A DNA stretch of 64,000 bases, from positions 372,001 to 436,000 of the forward strand of contig NZ_JAQQLA010000003.1 of assembly GCF_028548395.1 (NCBI RefSeq), given 5' to 3'. Made by a program: the position numbers and the translations under genes. The notes below the pieces were generated by a model. It had not been told where the DNA came from and did not search any database. It worked only from the letters and a program-made list of their open reading frames with translations. The stretch is from Vogesella indigofera. GTDB taxonomy: Bacteria; Pseudomonadota; Gammaproteobacteria; Burkholderiales; Chromobacteriaceae. Below, one piece after another: positions 45,006 to 53,615 of this stretch (position 1 is the stretch's first letter; each line of letters begins with the position of its first letter).

Positions 45006-46244
45006 TTACAGCAGTTCCAGCGCCAGCAGTTCCTCCACCGTCTGGCGGCGGCGGATCAGGCGGTCGGACTCGCCGTCCACCAGCACCTCAGCGATCAGCG
45101 GGCGGGTGTTGTAGTTGCTGGACATCGACGCGCCGTAGGCGCCGGTGTCGTGGAACACCAGCAGGTCGCCGACGCTGGCCGCCGGCAGGCTGCGCGGCAG
45201 TACCACGCCGCCGTCGCCCTGGGTGAACACGTCACCGGATTCGCACAGCGGGCCGCCGACCACGGTGTCTTTTTCCGGCTTCTGCACGCCGTCCTGCGGC
45301 ACCACGGTGATGTGGTGGTAGCTGCCGTACATCGACGGGCGCATCAGCTCGTTGAAACCGGCGTCGACCAGCACGAAGTGGTTGTTGCCGGCGTCCTTGG
45401 CGGCGCGCACCTCGGCCAGCAGGTTGCCGGATTCGGCCACCAGGTAGCGGCCCGGCTCGATCTCCAGCGCCAGCGGATGGCCGATCACGGCGGCGGCGTC
45501 CTGCCGCGCGGCATCCCACAGCGTGAAGTAGTGCGCGGTGTCGATGCTGGCGTCACCGTCGCGGTAGGGGATGGACAGCCCGCCGCCGGCGGAGATGGCG
45601 TGCAGGTCGTGGCCGTGGGCTTTCACCTGTTGCACCAGCTCCACCATGGTGCCGCACACCTGTTGCAGGTGGCTGTAGTCGACGCCGGAGCCGATGTGCA
45701 TGTGCAGGCCGACCAGCTGCAGGCCGTGCTGGCGGATCACGTCCAGTGCCGCCGGCAGGTCGCTGTGCCAGATGCCGTGCTTGCTGTGTTCGCCGCCGGT
45801 GTTGGTCTTGTTGCTGTGGCCGTGGCCGAAGCCGGGATTGATGCGCAGCCACACGCGGTGGCCGGGCGAGGCCTCGCCCAGCTGGTGCAGCATGTCGATG
45901 GAGCCGGCGTTCACCGGGATGCGGTGCTCGATCACCGTCGCCAGCGTGTCGCGGTCGATCAGGTCGGCGGTGAACACGATGCCGGACGGCTCGCCGGCGG
46001 CGTCATAGCCGGCGGCCAGCGCGCGCAGGATCTCGCCGCGCGACACCGCGTCCACCTTCACCCCCTGTTCGCGCATCAGGCGCAGGATGTGGGTGTTGCT
46101 GCACGCCTTCTGTGCAAAACGGATGGTGTCGAACTGGCGCAGCGCGGCGATGCGCTGGCGGATGGTGTCGGCGTCGTACACCCACAGCGGGGTGCCGTAG
46201 TGCTGGGCGAGGGCGGCGAGGCGGGCGGTGTCGGGGGTCTGCAT
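45006..46244 (-). CDS. lysA: Diaminopimelate decarboxylase
   Basis: The 412-residue protein is a fold-III PLP decarboxylase: the cofactor Lys at 46 in RFAQKACSN, HMHIGSG near 181-187, and GGPLCESGDVF near 333-343 with the conserved Cys. It converts meso-diaminopimelate to lysine. It is divergent from a LysR-type gene, as lysA and lysR are in E. coli, so it is probably activated by that protein. Confidence 0.94.
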   Translation of the reverse strand: MQTPDTARLAALAQHYGTPLWVYDADTIRQRIAALRQFDTIRFAQKACSNTHILRLMREQGVKVDAVSRGEILRALAAGYDAAGEPSGIVFTADLIDRDTLATVIEHRIPVNAGSIDMLHQLGEASPGHRVWLRINPGFGHGHSNKTNTGGEHSKHGIWHSDLPAALDVIRQHGLQLVGLHMHIGSGVDYSHLQQVCGTMVELVQQVKAHGHDLHAISAGGGLSIPYRDGDASIDTAHYFTLWDAARQDAAAVIGHPLALEIEPGRYLVAESGNLLAEVRAAKDAGNNHFVLVDAGFNELMRPSMYGSYHHITVVPQDGVQKPEKDTVVGGPLCESGDVFTQGDGGVVLPRSLPAASVGDLLVFHDTGAYGASMSSNYNTRPLIAEVLVDGESDRLIRRRQTVEELLALELL

Positions 46245-46396
46245 CTCGGTGAGTCCTTGGTGGTCTGGTGGCCGGCCCGTGCGGTGCGGGGCGGCGATAT
46301 CGGGTGCCTAGCGGTGGCAAATTGCGGGTGCGTCCCGCCAGGCTGAGGGTGCCTTCTGTCTCGTCGGCGTTTTGCGGCCTGTTGCGCTTGCGCCAG

Positions 46397-46425
46397 GGTT
46401 GGCCGCAAGGGAGCACGATTGCGGT
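46397..46425 (+). repeat. TTGGCCGCA word in the lysA-lysR region
   Basis: GGTTGGCCGCA at 46397-46407 is followed by GGAGCACG, which has a distant partner CGTGCTCC at about 46438-46445. The latter inverted pair could be part of the lysA/lysR control region. Confidence 0.55.
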
Positions 46426-46533
46426 CTGTGCCGCGTGGCGTGCTCCACCGTTAGCGGCATCATGCCCTTGGTGGGTGATTCAGTAAAATGCTAATATTTT
46501 GGCTGGTAATTCATTTTTGATATGGAGTGCGCC

Positions 46534-47451
46534 GTGAGCATCAGCCATCGTCACATCGAAGTGTTCCGCGCGGTGATGACCAGCGGCAGCGTCACCGGCG
46601 CCGCCAGCCTGCTGTACACCTCGCAGCCGACGGTCAGTCGCGAGCTGGCGCGACTGGAGCAGCTGCTGGGCTTTGCGCTGTTCGAGCGCCAGCGCGGCCG
46701 GCTGCAGCCGACGGCGCCGGCGCTGGCGCTGTTCGACGAGGTGCAGCGCTCCTATATCGGGCTGGAACGCATCGCCGGCGTGGCGGCCAACCTTGGCCGC
46801 CAGGATCGCGGGCAGTTGTCGCTGCTGTGCCTGCCGGCCTTCGCGCATGCCTTGCTGCCGGCGGTATGCCGCCGCTTTGCCGCCGGCCACCACGGTGTCG
46901 GCATCGCCATCACGCCGCAGGAGTCGCCGCTGCTGGAAGAATGGCTGTCGGCGCAGCGCTACGATCTGGGACTGACCGAGCACGAGGCCGCGCCGCCGGG
47001 CACCCGGCTGCAGGCGCAATGGCTGGCCGACGAGGTGTGCGTGCTGCCGGACGGGCACCCGCTGCTGGCACGCACGGTGCTGGCGCCGCAGGATTTTGCC
47101 GGCCAGGCCTTCGTCAGCCTGTCGCCGGACGACCCCTACCGCGTGCAGCTGGATCGCGTTTTTGCCGATGCCGGTGTGGCGCGGCAGATGCTGCTGGAGA
47201 CGCACAGCGCGGTGGCGGTGTGCGCGATGGTGGCCGCCGGGCTGGGGGTGGCCATCGTCAACCCGCTGACCGCCTTGTCGCTGGCCGGGCAGGGGGTGCA
47301 GCTGCGCCGCTTCGCGGTGTCGGTGCCGTTCCGCGTCAGCCTGGTGCTGCCGGAGTTCCGCCCGTCGACGCCGCTGACCGGTGCCTTTGCCGACGCGGTG
47401 GTCGCCGAGCTGGCGCACGCCACCGCCGCGCTGGCTGAGGCGTTGGCTTGA
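46534..47451 (+). CDS. lysR: LysR-family transcriptional regulator, likely activator of lysA
   Basis: The 305-residue protein has an N-terminal winged helix-turn-helix (HIEVFRAVMTSGSVTGAASL near 6-25, PTVSRELARLEQLLG near 31-45) and a periplasmic-binding-fold effector domain. Its divergent place next to lysA fits LysR itself, which senses diaminopimelate and lysine. The GTG at 46534 has GGAG 7 bp before it; the ATG at 46522 lacks a ribosome-binding site. The lysA specificity is inferred from position. Confidence 0.85.
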   Translation: MSISHRHIEVFRAVMTSGSVTGAASLLYTSQPTVSRELARLEQLLGFALFERQRGRLQPTAPALALFDEVQRSYIGLERIAGVAANLGRQDRGQLSLLCLPAFAHALLPAVCRRFAAGHHGVGIAITPQESPLLEEWLSAQRYDLGLTEHEAAPPGTRLQAQWLADEVCVLPDGHPLLARTVLAPQDFAGQAFVSLSPDDPYRVQLDRVFADAGVARQMLLETHSAVAVCAMVAAGLGVAIVNPLTALSLAGQGVQLRRFAVSVPFRVSLVLPEFRPSTPLTGAFADAVVAELAHATAALAEALA

Positions 47452-47705
47452 GCCTGATGGAGGCGGGTAGCGATTGGTGCTGCATTGCAAAAAATGTTGC
47501 GCCACGCTATGTAGTTGATTAAAAAGTAAAAATCCTGATTTTGGTCGGTGCCGTCTGCTGGCCGCCCGCTATCCTGACGGAATTTTCTGGCGCGACGCGC
47601 GGTCAGACCCTGTTATACCCTGCAGTTCGTGCCGCCATTGCCCACCGCGGCATGCTCCCATCGCAACGTGTCAAACGTGACGCAAACTGTCCAACGGATG
47701 ACTGA

Positions 47706-49712
47706 ATGGATCAAATACTTTCCCAATTGGCCAACCGCCAAAGTGATACCCCACCGGTGCCGTATCTGGCACGCCTGGTCGCTCAGGTCCGCCCCGACGA
47801 CGCCGGCGATTTCGTGCAGGCCACCAGCAATCTGCGCGCGCTGACCTATCTGCTGTCGCGCCACGCGAGCTACCGCGCCGGCCTGCGCCAGGCGCTGGTC
47901 GACCTGCTCGGCTCCACCCGCCAGGTGCAGCTGTATACCGACACCGGCACGCTGTCCAACGAGACCTTTGCCCAGGCGCTGCGCCGTCGCATCGGCGAGC
48001 GCTTGCTGCCGCCGGCGCGCTCCGGCGCCCACCTGGCCGACCAGTTCGGCGTGATCTTCTGCCAACGCGAGGATTACCGTTGGGTGGCCGCGCTGTCGCA
48101 GGAAGTGTGGCAGGAGCTGTGGCAGGCGCTGGCGTGGGACGAGGAGCGGCAGATGGTCGCCAACCCGACACGTCTGCAGCTCTTGGAGGCCGTGCAGGTG
48201 CTGACCGCGCGCATCACCGCCATCGGGCTGGAGCCGGAGCTGGTGAAGACCTATCCCGACATCGAACGCTTCGAGTCGCCGTTCCTGCACCTGTCCGCCG
48301 AGGCGCAGCGCTATGTTGCCTCGGCGCGCGCGGCGATGGTGGACGAGACCTGCCCCGACGAGGACGACCGCCAGGTGCTGGTGCTGCTGGAGCAGTGCGA
48401 GGACGTGATCGCCCGCCTGCGCAAGGCGGCGGCCAACCGTGGCGTGTCGGTAAGCCTGACCTACCACGTCACCCGCCTGCGCCAGCACATCCAGCGCCTG
48501 CGCACGTTGCTGGCATTGCTGGACCCGGAGCGCAGCCCGGCGCGCGACGCCACGCTGTTTAGCCTGCTGGCCGAGCTGGTGCGCGCGGAAAACCGCAAGT
48601 ACAGCCTGCGCGACGTGTTCGCCAGCAATACCGAGCTGCTGGCGCGGCAGGTCACCGAACACGCCGGCCGCCACGGCGAGCACTACATCGCGGAAAACCG
48701 CAGCCAGTGGCTGGCGATGGGCAAGGCGGCGATGGGCGCCGGCGTCATCGTCGGCTTCATGGCGCTGTTCAAGCTGCTGATCGCCACGCTGCACCTGCCG
48801 CTGATCTGGGAGGCGCTGGCCTTCGGCCTCAACTACTCGCTGGGTTTCATGCTGGTGCACGTGTTGCACTTCACCATCGCCACCAAGCAGCCGGCGATGA
48901 CGGCGGCGCGCATCGCCGCCGCCATCCACGAGGCCGGCGGCAAGGCCGACATGGCGGAGCTGGCCGAGCTGGTGGTCAAGGTGATGCGCACCCAGTTCGT
49001 GGCCATTCTCGGCAACGTGCTGCTGGCGATCCCGGTGGCGTGGGCGATCGCCGAAGCCTGGCTGTGGCTGGCCGGCACGCCGGTGATCGACGAGGCCAAG
49101 GCGGCGCACCTGCTGCACGACCTGCATCCGCTCACCAGCCTGGCGCTGTTCCACGCCGCCATTGCCGGTGTGTACCTGTTCCTGTCCGGCCTGATCGCCG
49201 GCTACTACGACAACAAGGCGATCTACCGCCAGATCCCGCAGCGGCTGGCCGCGGTGCCGTGGCTGAACCGGCTGCTGGGCGAGGCGCGCACCCGCCGCTT
49301 TGCCCACTACGTCGAGCACAACCTCGGCGGCCTGGCCGGCAACTTCTACTTCGGCATGTTCCTCGGTATCACCGGCACCATCGGCTTTTTGCTCGGCCTG
49401 CCGCTGGACATCCGCCACATCACCTTCTCCTCCGCCTATCTGTCCTACGCCGCGGTCACCTACGACTACGCGCTGCCACTGGCGACGGTGCTGTGGTCGG
49501 TGGCCGGGGTGGCGCTGATCGGCATGACCAACCTGCTGGTCAGCTTCAGCCTGGCGCTGTGGGTGGCGCTGCGCTCGCGCAAGCTGCGCGGCAGCGACGC
49601 CTTGCCGCTGCTGCCGGCGGTGCTCAAGCGCTTCCTGCGCGGGCCGAAGGCGTTCTTCATTCCGCCGCGAGAACGGGCGGAAGAGCCGGAGGAGGCCGCG
49701 CCACCGGCCTGA
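47706..49712 (+). CDS. Gcr-type 'site-specific recombinase' family membrane protein
   Basis: The 668-residue protein has a long soluble N-terminal half (about 1-335) with regular helices and about seven hydrophobic segments in residues 338-640. It matches the family annotated as 'SpecificRecomb/Gcr site-specific recombinase' in Neisseria and relatives. No Tyr- or Ser-recombinase active site is visible and the membrane topology makes DNA recombination doubtful, so the family name is historical and the function unknown. The preceding 254 bp hold no gene. A terminator follows. Confidence 0.75.
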   Translation: MDQILSQLANRQSDTPPVPYLARLVAQVRPDDAGDFVQATSNLRALTYLLSRHASYRAGLRQALVDLLGSTRQVQLYTDTGTLSNETFAQALRRRIGERLLPPARSGAHLADQFGVIFCQREDYRWVAALSQEVWQELWQALAWDEERQMVANPTRLQLLEAVQVLTARITAIGLEPELVKTYPDIERFESPFLHLSAEAQRYVASARAAMVDETCPDEDDRQVLVLLEQCEDVIARLRKAAANRGVSVSLTYHVTRLRQHIQRLRTLLALLDPERSPARDATLFSLLAELVRAENRKYSLRDVFASNTELLARQVTEHAGRHGEHYIAENRSQWLAMGKAAMGAGVIVGFMALFKLLIATLHLPLIWEALAFGLNYSLGFMLVHVLHFTIATKQPAMTAARIAAAIHEAGGKADMAELAELVVKVMRTQFVAILGNVLLAIPVAWAIAEAWLWLAGTPVIDEAKAAHLLHDLHPLTSLALFHAAIAGVYLFLSGLIAGYYDNKAIYRQIPQRLAAVPWLNRLLGEARTRRFAHYVEHNLGGLAGNFYFGMFLGITGTIGFLLGLPLDIRHITFSSAYLSYAAVTYDYALPLATVLWSVAGVALIGMTNLLVSFSLALWVALRSRKLRGSDALPLLPAVLKRFLRGPKAFFIPPRERAEEPEEAAPPA

Positions 49713-49743
49713 GGCTTTGCCGTTTGATGCCGTGTTTGCCGTC

Positions 49744-49769
49744 ACGCCCCGCCTTGAGCGGGGCGTTTT
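49744..49769 (+). terminator. Rho-independent terminator after the Gcr-type gene
   Basis: The 9-bp perfect stem ACGCCCCGC / GCGGGGCGT (49744-49752 with 49758-49766) is followed by TTT. Confidence 0.88.
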
Positions 49770-49886
49770 GCTGCCGGCAGCAAGCGGGGCGGGCGGCTTG
49801 TCCCTGCTCATGTCAGCGTTTTTATTGTGATGACTAAGGTGTATATTTTAAACATCTTCAATCGTCCGCTTGCGACAGGGAACAAG

Positions 49887-50645
49887 ATGAGCATCGTAGA
49901 AACGGAAGTGATCCGCGTGCAGCACTGCTCCGCGCGCGGTGTCAGTCTGCTGACCAGCAAGCCGGAAGGCTTTGCTTTCCAGGCCGGGCATTACGCGCGG
50001 CTGTCGGTGCCGGCGCTGGTCGACCCGGTGTGGCGCGCCTATTCCATCGTGTCGGCGCCGCACGAGCCGTGGCTGGAATACTTTTTTACCGTCATCCCCG
50101 GCGGTGCGCTGTCACCGCATCTGGGCGCGCTGCAGTCGGGCGACACGGTGCTGATGGCCAAGGCGGCGATGGGTTTCTTCCTGGCCGATAGCCTGGCCGA
50201 CGGCGAGGTGCTGTGGCTGCTGGCCACCGGCACTGGCATCGGCCCCTATCTGTCGATGCTGCGCCAGCAGGGTGTGCTGCAGCGCTTTGCCCGCGTCAAC
50301 CTGGTGTGCAGCGTGCGCGAGGCGGCGGATCTGGCCTACGACGCCGAATGCCGCGCCTGGGCGGCGCAGCACGCGCACTGCCACTACGTGCCGGTGGTGA
50401 CGCGCGGCGAGGTGGCCGGCGGTCTGCACGAGCGCATCCCGACACTGTTGCGCAGCGGCGCGCTGGAGCAGCATCTGGCGATGACGCCGCTTGATCCGCA
50501 GCGTGACCGGGTGATGGTGTGTGGCAACCCCGATTTCACCGCCGACATGCGCGCGCTGCTCAACGAGCGCGGCTTCACCCCGTGCCGCCGCGGCCTGAGC
50601 GGCAACATGCTGTTCGAAAACTACTGGCAGAAGGCGACGCCATGA
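49887..50645 (+). CDS. fpr: Ferredoxin/flavodoxin-NADP reductase
   Basis: The 252-residue protein has the FAD-binding RAYSIVSAP motif near 49-57 and the NADP-binding ATGTGIGPYLSML stretch near 113-125. It ends in a C-terminal segment (LFENYWQKATP) typical of bacterial Fpr, though without a terminal Trp. It passes electrons between NADPH and ferredoxin or flavodoxin. GGGAACAAG precedes the ATG at 49887. Its stop overlaps the globin start (ATGA), which couples the two genes. Confidence 0.9.
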   Translation: MSIVETEVIRVQHCSARGVSLLTSKPEGFAFQAGHYARLSVPALVDPVWRAYSIVSAPHEPWLEYFFTVIPGGALSPHLGALQSGDTVLMAKAAMGFFLADSLADGEVLWLLATGTGIGPYLSMLRQQGVLQRFARVNLVCSVREAADLAYDAECRAWAAQHAHCHYVPVVTRGEVAGGLHERIPTLLRSGALEQHLAMTPLDPQRDRVMVCGNPDFTADMRALLNERGFTPCRRGLSGNMLFENYWQKATP

Positions 50646-51013
50646 GCAGCATCGCCCAGCGCCTCGGCCGCGAGGTGATCGACACCGTCAGCCGCCAGTT
50701 TTACGCGCAGATCCGCGTCCATCCGCGGCTGGCGCCGATCTTCGCCGTGGTGCACGACTGGCCGCGGCACGAGACGCACATCAGCCACTTCTGGTGGACG
50801 GTACTCGGCGGCGATGTCTACCTCGACAACCAGTACAACGTCGCGCGCAAGCACCTCGACATCGGCGTCACCCCGGCGCTGGTCGACGAATGGCTGGCGC
50901 TGTTCGAACCCATCGTGCGCCGCCATGTCGCCTCGCCGGACGCCGACGAATGGCTGCGCAAGGCACGCATGATCGGGCAGTCGATCGCGCTGATGAACAC
51001 GCCGCTGGACTGA
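50642..51013 (+). CDS. Group III truncated haemoglobin
   Basis: The 123-residue protein fits the truncated globin fold: FYAQIRVHPRLAPIFA near 19-34 and a KH pair in NVARKHLDIG (proximal His near 76). Group III proteins (Ctb-like) bind oxygen or NO. The overlap with fpr suggests that the reductase may keep the haem iron reduced; this is inferred from gene order only. Confidence 0.82.
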   Translation: MSSIAQRLGREVIDTVSRQFYAQIRVHPRLAPIFAVVHDWPRHETHISHFWWTVLGGDVYLDNQYNVARKHLDIGVTPALVDEWLALFEPIVRRHVASPDADEWLRKARMIGQSIALMNTPLD

Positions 51014-51039
51014 AGCGGTGACTGAAACCGGTGACTGAA

Positions 51040-51074
51040 ACGGGCTTGCGGCCAACCTTGGTCGCAAGCCCGTT
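51040..51074. terminator. Hairpin with TTGGCCGCA arm between globin and cupin genes
   Basis: ACGGGCTTGCGGCCAA and TTGGTCGCAAGCCCGT form a 16-bp stem (one G-T position) around CC. It lies between convergent genes and may stop both, although no long T-run follows. The second arm carries the TTGGTCGCAA variant. Confidence 0.7.
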
Positions 51075-51130
51075 CGCCGTGTGAGCGTGGCGGCAGGCTG
51101 TCAAACCCTGCGTCCGCCACACCGCCACGT

Positions 51131-51451
51131 CTAGATACTACCTTCCTGTTCGATCACCAGCATGCGTGCCTCGCCGTGCGGATGGGCGACGTGCTCGCAG
51201 CCGGCGCCGGCGTAGAAAATGTCGCCGCACTGCAGCGCGATCACCCGCACGCTGCCGTCCGCGTCGCGCACATGCATGTCCACCGCACCGTCCAGCAGCA
51301 CGAACACTTCCTCGCCGTCGTTGACATGCCAGCGGTAGGGCTGGTCGGTCCAGTGCAGGCGGGTGCTGATGCCGTTCATGCAGGCGATGGTGCGCGCGCC
51401 CCAGGCGCGCTCGGCGGTAAAGCTGGCGGGGCGGATGTGCTGCGTGTTCAT
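51131..51451 (-). CDS. Cupin-domain protein
   Basis: The 106-residue protein has a single cupin barrel: a VNDGEEVFVLLDGAVDMHV stretch near 43-61 and GDIFYAGAGCEHVAHPHG near 76-93, with His/Glu residues able to bind a metal. Function is unknown; it stands alone, convergent with the globin gene and divergent from the kdp operon. Confidence 0.8.
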   Translation of the reverse strand: MNTQHIRPASFTAERAWGARTIACMNGISTRLHWTDQPYRWHVNDGEEVFVLLDGAVDMHVRDADGSVRVIALQCGDIFYAGAGCEHVAHPHGEARMLVIEQEGSI

Positions 51452-51629
51452 GGTGCTCTCCTGTGCTGGCTGACGAATGCCGCCATTGTCCGCGCAGCCG
51501 TGGTGCTTGCCACTGGCTGGCTGCGCCAGGATGCGGACCGATCCGGCCGATTTGTGTCACCGTTGTCCCTTGCCTCGCGCCTGCCGTCACCCCCTCCGTC
51601 ACCACGCCGGTTACGCCAAAAGCATCACA

Positions 51630-51650
51630 TTTTTATATCCCGTTTATATT
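51630..51650 (+). promoter_or_regulatory. Candidate KdpE-binding site of the kdp promoter
   Basis: TTTATAT occurs twice in direct repeat (51632-51638 and 51643-51649), 11 bp apart, inside an AT-rich stretch about 80 bp before the first kdp ORF. This matches the T-rich direct repeat bound by KdpE upstream of kdp in E. coli. A -10-like TACAGT follows at 51691. Confidence 0.6.
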
Positions 51651-51727
51651 CCTGCCCGGCCTTTTAACCGCTTTTTTGCACCGCAAAACCTACAGTGGCA
51701 GTGTCTGTGACCAACAAGGGGAATGTG

Positions 51728-51829
51728 ATGCAAGACCTGATCTGGCTGGCAGGGTTGGCCGCACTGTATCTGGCAGTGCGCGGCCTGCTGCGTGTGTATG
51801 CGACACAGTCGCAGGGGGTGGCGCGATGA
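51728..51829 (+). CDS. Small membrane protein upstream of kdpF
   Basis: The 33-codon frame starts [20 protein letters not shown]: one hydrophobic helix with a short basic tail. AAGGGGAATGTG stands directly before the ATG, a strong ribosome-binding site, and its stop overlaps the kdpF start (ATGA), so it is translationally coupled to the kdp operon. It is not KdpF, which follows. I do not recognise a named family. It may be a second regulatory peptide of the Kdp complex or a leader peptide. A TTGGCCGCA word lies within it. Confidence 0.65.
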   Translation: MQDLIWLAGLAALYLAVRGLLRVYATQSQGVAR

Positions 51830-51915
51830 GCGTGCTGTCCGGTTTGTGTGGGCTAGTGGCGCTGCTGCTGGCGATATGGCTGCTGTACGCGCTGCTGCAC
51901 GCGGAGGAGATGTGA
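51826..51915 (+). CDS. kdpF: Potassium-transporting ATPase subunit KdpF
   Basis: The 29-residue protein (start [20 protein letters not shown]) is a single membrane helix of exactly the usual KdpF length. KdpF stabilises the KdpABC complex. It overlaps the preceding small ORF by 4 bp and the kdpA start by one base. Confidence 0.88.
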   Translation: MSVLSGLCGLVALLLAIWLLYALLHAEEM

Positions 51916-53606
51916 TGATGACCGCTTTTTTCTGGTTGCTGGCGCTGTTCATGCTGCTGCTGACGCTGAGCGTGCGGCCGATGGGCGCCTGGCTGGCACC
52001 GCTGGCCAGCGGCACGCTGCCCGGCCGCTGGCGCGCGTTCGATGCCGCCCTGCTGCGCCGGCTGGGGCTGAACGATGCCGGCATGGGCTGGCACGACTAC
52101 ACGCTGGCGCTGCTGGCGTTCAATGTGCTGGGCGCGGTGCTGCTGTACGCGCTGCAGCGGCTGCAGGGTGACTTGCCGCTGAATCCGGCGGCGCTGAGCG
52201 CGGTGGAGGCCGGCTCGGCGTTCAATACCGCGGTGAGCTTTGTCGCCAATACCAACTGGCAGGGCTATGCCGGCGAAACGACCATGAGCCATCTCACGCA
52301 GATGGCCGGCCTCGCGATGCAGAACTTTCTGTCCGCGGCCACCGGCATCGCGGTGGCGTTCGCGCTGATGCGCGGCTTTGCGCGGCGCGAGAGCGGCGAC
52401 ATCGGCAATTTCTGGGCCGACGTGCTGCGCATCGCGCTATACCTGCTGCTGCCGCTGTCCGTCGTGCTGGCGCTGCTGCTGGTCAGCCAGGGCGTGCTGC
52501 AGAACCTGTCCGGCTACCTGGGCTTCGATGCGCTGGCCGGCCACGGGCAGACGCTGGCGATGGGGCCGGTGGCGTCGCAGGAGGCGATCAAGCTGCTGGG
52601 CACCAACGGCGGCGGCTTCTTCAATGCCAACTCCGCGCACCCGTTCGAGAACCCCACCGAGCTGTCCAACCTGCTGCAGATGCTGGCCATCTTTTTGATC
52701 CCGGCCGGGCTGTGTCACGTCTTCGGCCACGTGGTCGGTGACCGCCGCCAGGGCTGGGCGATCTATATCGCGATGAGCGTGCTGTTCGTCGTCGCCGCCA
52801 GCGCCATCGCCTGGTTCGAGGCGCAGGGCAACCCGCTGTTGGCCGCACTGGGCGCCGATGGCGGCAGCGGCAATCTGGAAGGCAAGGACATGCGCTTCGG
52901 CATCGCCGGCAGCAGCCTGTTTGCCGCCGTCACTACCGCCGCCAGCTGCGGCGCGGTCAACGCGATGCACGATTCGTTCATCGCGCTGGGCGGCCTGGTG
53001 CCGATGCTGCTGATGCAGCTGGGCGAGGTGGTGTTCGGCGGGGTCGGCTCCGGCCTGTACGGCATGCTGGTGTTCGCGGTGCTGGCGGTGTTCGTCGCCG
53101 GGCTGATGGTTGGCCGCACTCCGGAGTACCTGGGCAAGAAGATCGAGCCGTTCGAGATGAAGATGGTGGCGCTGACCATCCTGGTCACCCCGCTGCTGGT
53201 GCTGGCTGGCACCGCCGTGGCGGTGGTGGTGGCACCGGGGCTGGCTGGCCTCGCCAATCCGGGCGCGCACGGTTTTTCCGAGGTGCTGTACGCGTTTTCG
53301 TCGGCGGCCAACAACAATGGCAGCGCCTTCGCCGGGCTGTCGGCCAATACCCCGTTCTATAACGCCATGCTGGGCATCGCGATGTGGCTGGGCCGCTTCG
53401 CGGTGATCGTGCCGGTGCTGGCACTGGCCGGCTCGCTGGCGGCGAAAAAACGGCTGTCGCCGACCTTGGGCTCGATGCCGACCCACGACGGGCTGTTCAT
53501 CGGCCTGTTGATCGGCAGCGTGCTGCTGGTCGGCGCGCTGACCTACCTGCCAGCGCTGGCGCTGGGGCCGGTGGTCGAACATCTGGCGATCTGGGCGACC
53601 CACTAG
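51915..53606 (+). CDS. kdpA: Potassium-transporting ATPase subunit KdpA
   Basis: The 563-residue protein is the channel-like subunit, with about ten membrane helices and repeated selectivity-loop segments such as [25 protein letters not shown] and [11 protein letters not shown]. It selects and passes potassium into the pump. GGAGGAGATGTG precedes the ATG. Two TTGGCCGCA words lie inside it. Confidence 0.96.
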   Translation: MMTAFFWLLALFMLLLTLSVRPMGAWLAPLASGTLPGRWRAFDAALLRRLGLNDAGMGWHDYTLALLAFNVLGAVLLYALQRLQGDLPLNPAALSAVEAGSAFNTAVSFVANTNWQGYAGETTMSHLTQMAGLAMQNFLSAATGIAVAFALMRGFARRESGDIGNFWADVLRIALYLLLPLSVVLALLLVSQGVLQNLSGYLGFDALAGHGQTLAMGPVASQEAIKLLGTNGGGFFNANSAHPFENPTELSNLLQMLAIFLIPAGLCHVFGHVVGDRRQGWAIYIAMSVLFVVAASAIAWFEAQGNPLLAALGADGGSGNLEGKDMRFGIAGSSLFAAVTTAASCGAVNAMHDSFIALGGLVPMLLMQLGEVVFGGVGSGLYGMLVFAVLAVFVAGLMVGRTPEYLGKKIEPFEMKMVALTILVTPLLVLAGTAVAVVVAPGLAGLANPGAHGFSEVLYAFSSAANNNGSAFAGLSANTPFYNAMLGIAMWLGRFAVIVPVLALAGSLAAKKRLSPTLGSMPTHDGLFIGLLIGSVLLVGALTYLPALALGPVVEHLAIWATH

Positions 53607-53615
53607 GAGAACAAC

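Noticed and set aside
46450..46458. A third copy of the 108-bp element near lysA, suggested by GTTAGCGGC
   Set aside because: Only the 9-bp end matches; no partner arm or internal sequence is present within the expected distance.
47706..49712. The Gcr-type protein as evidence for a mobile element or inversion system
   Set aside because: No inverted recombination sites, no recombinase catalytic motif, and the protein is a multi-pass membrane protein with core-genome neighbours.
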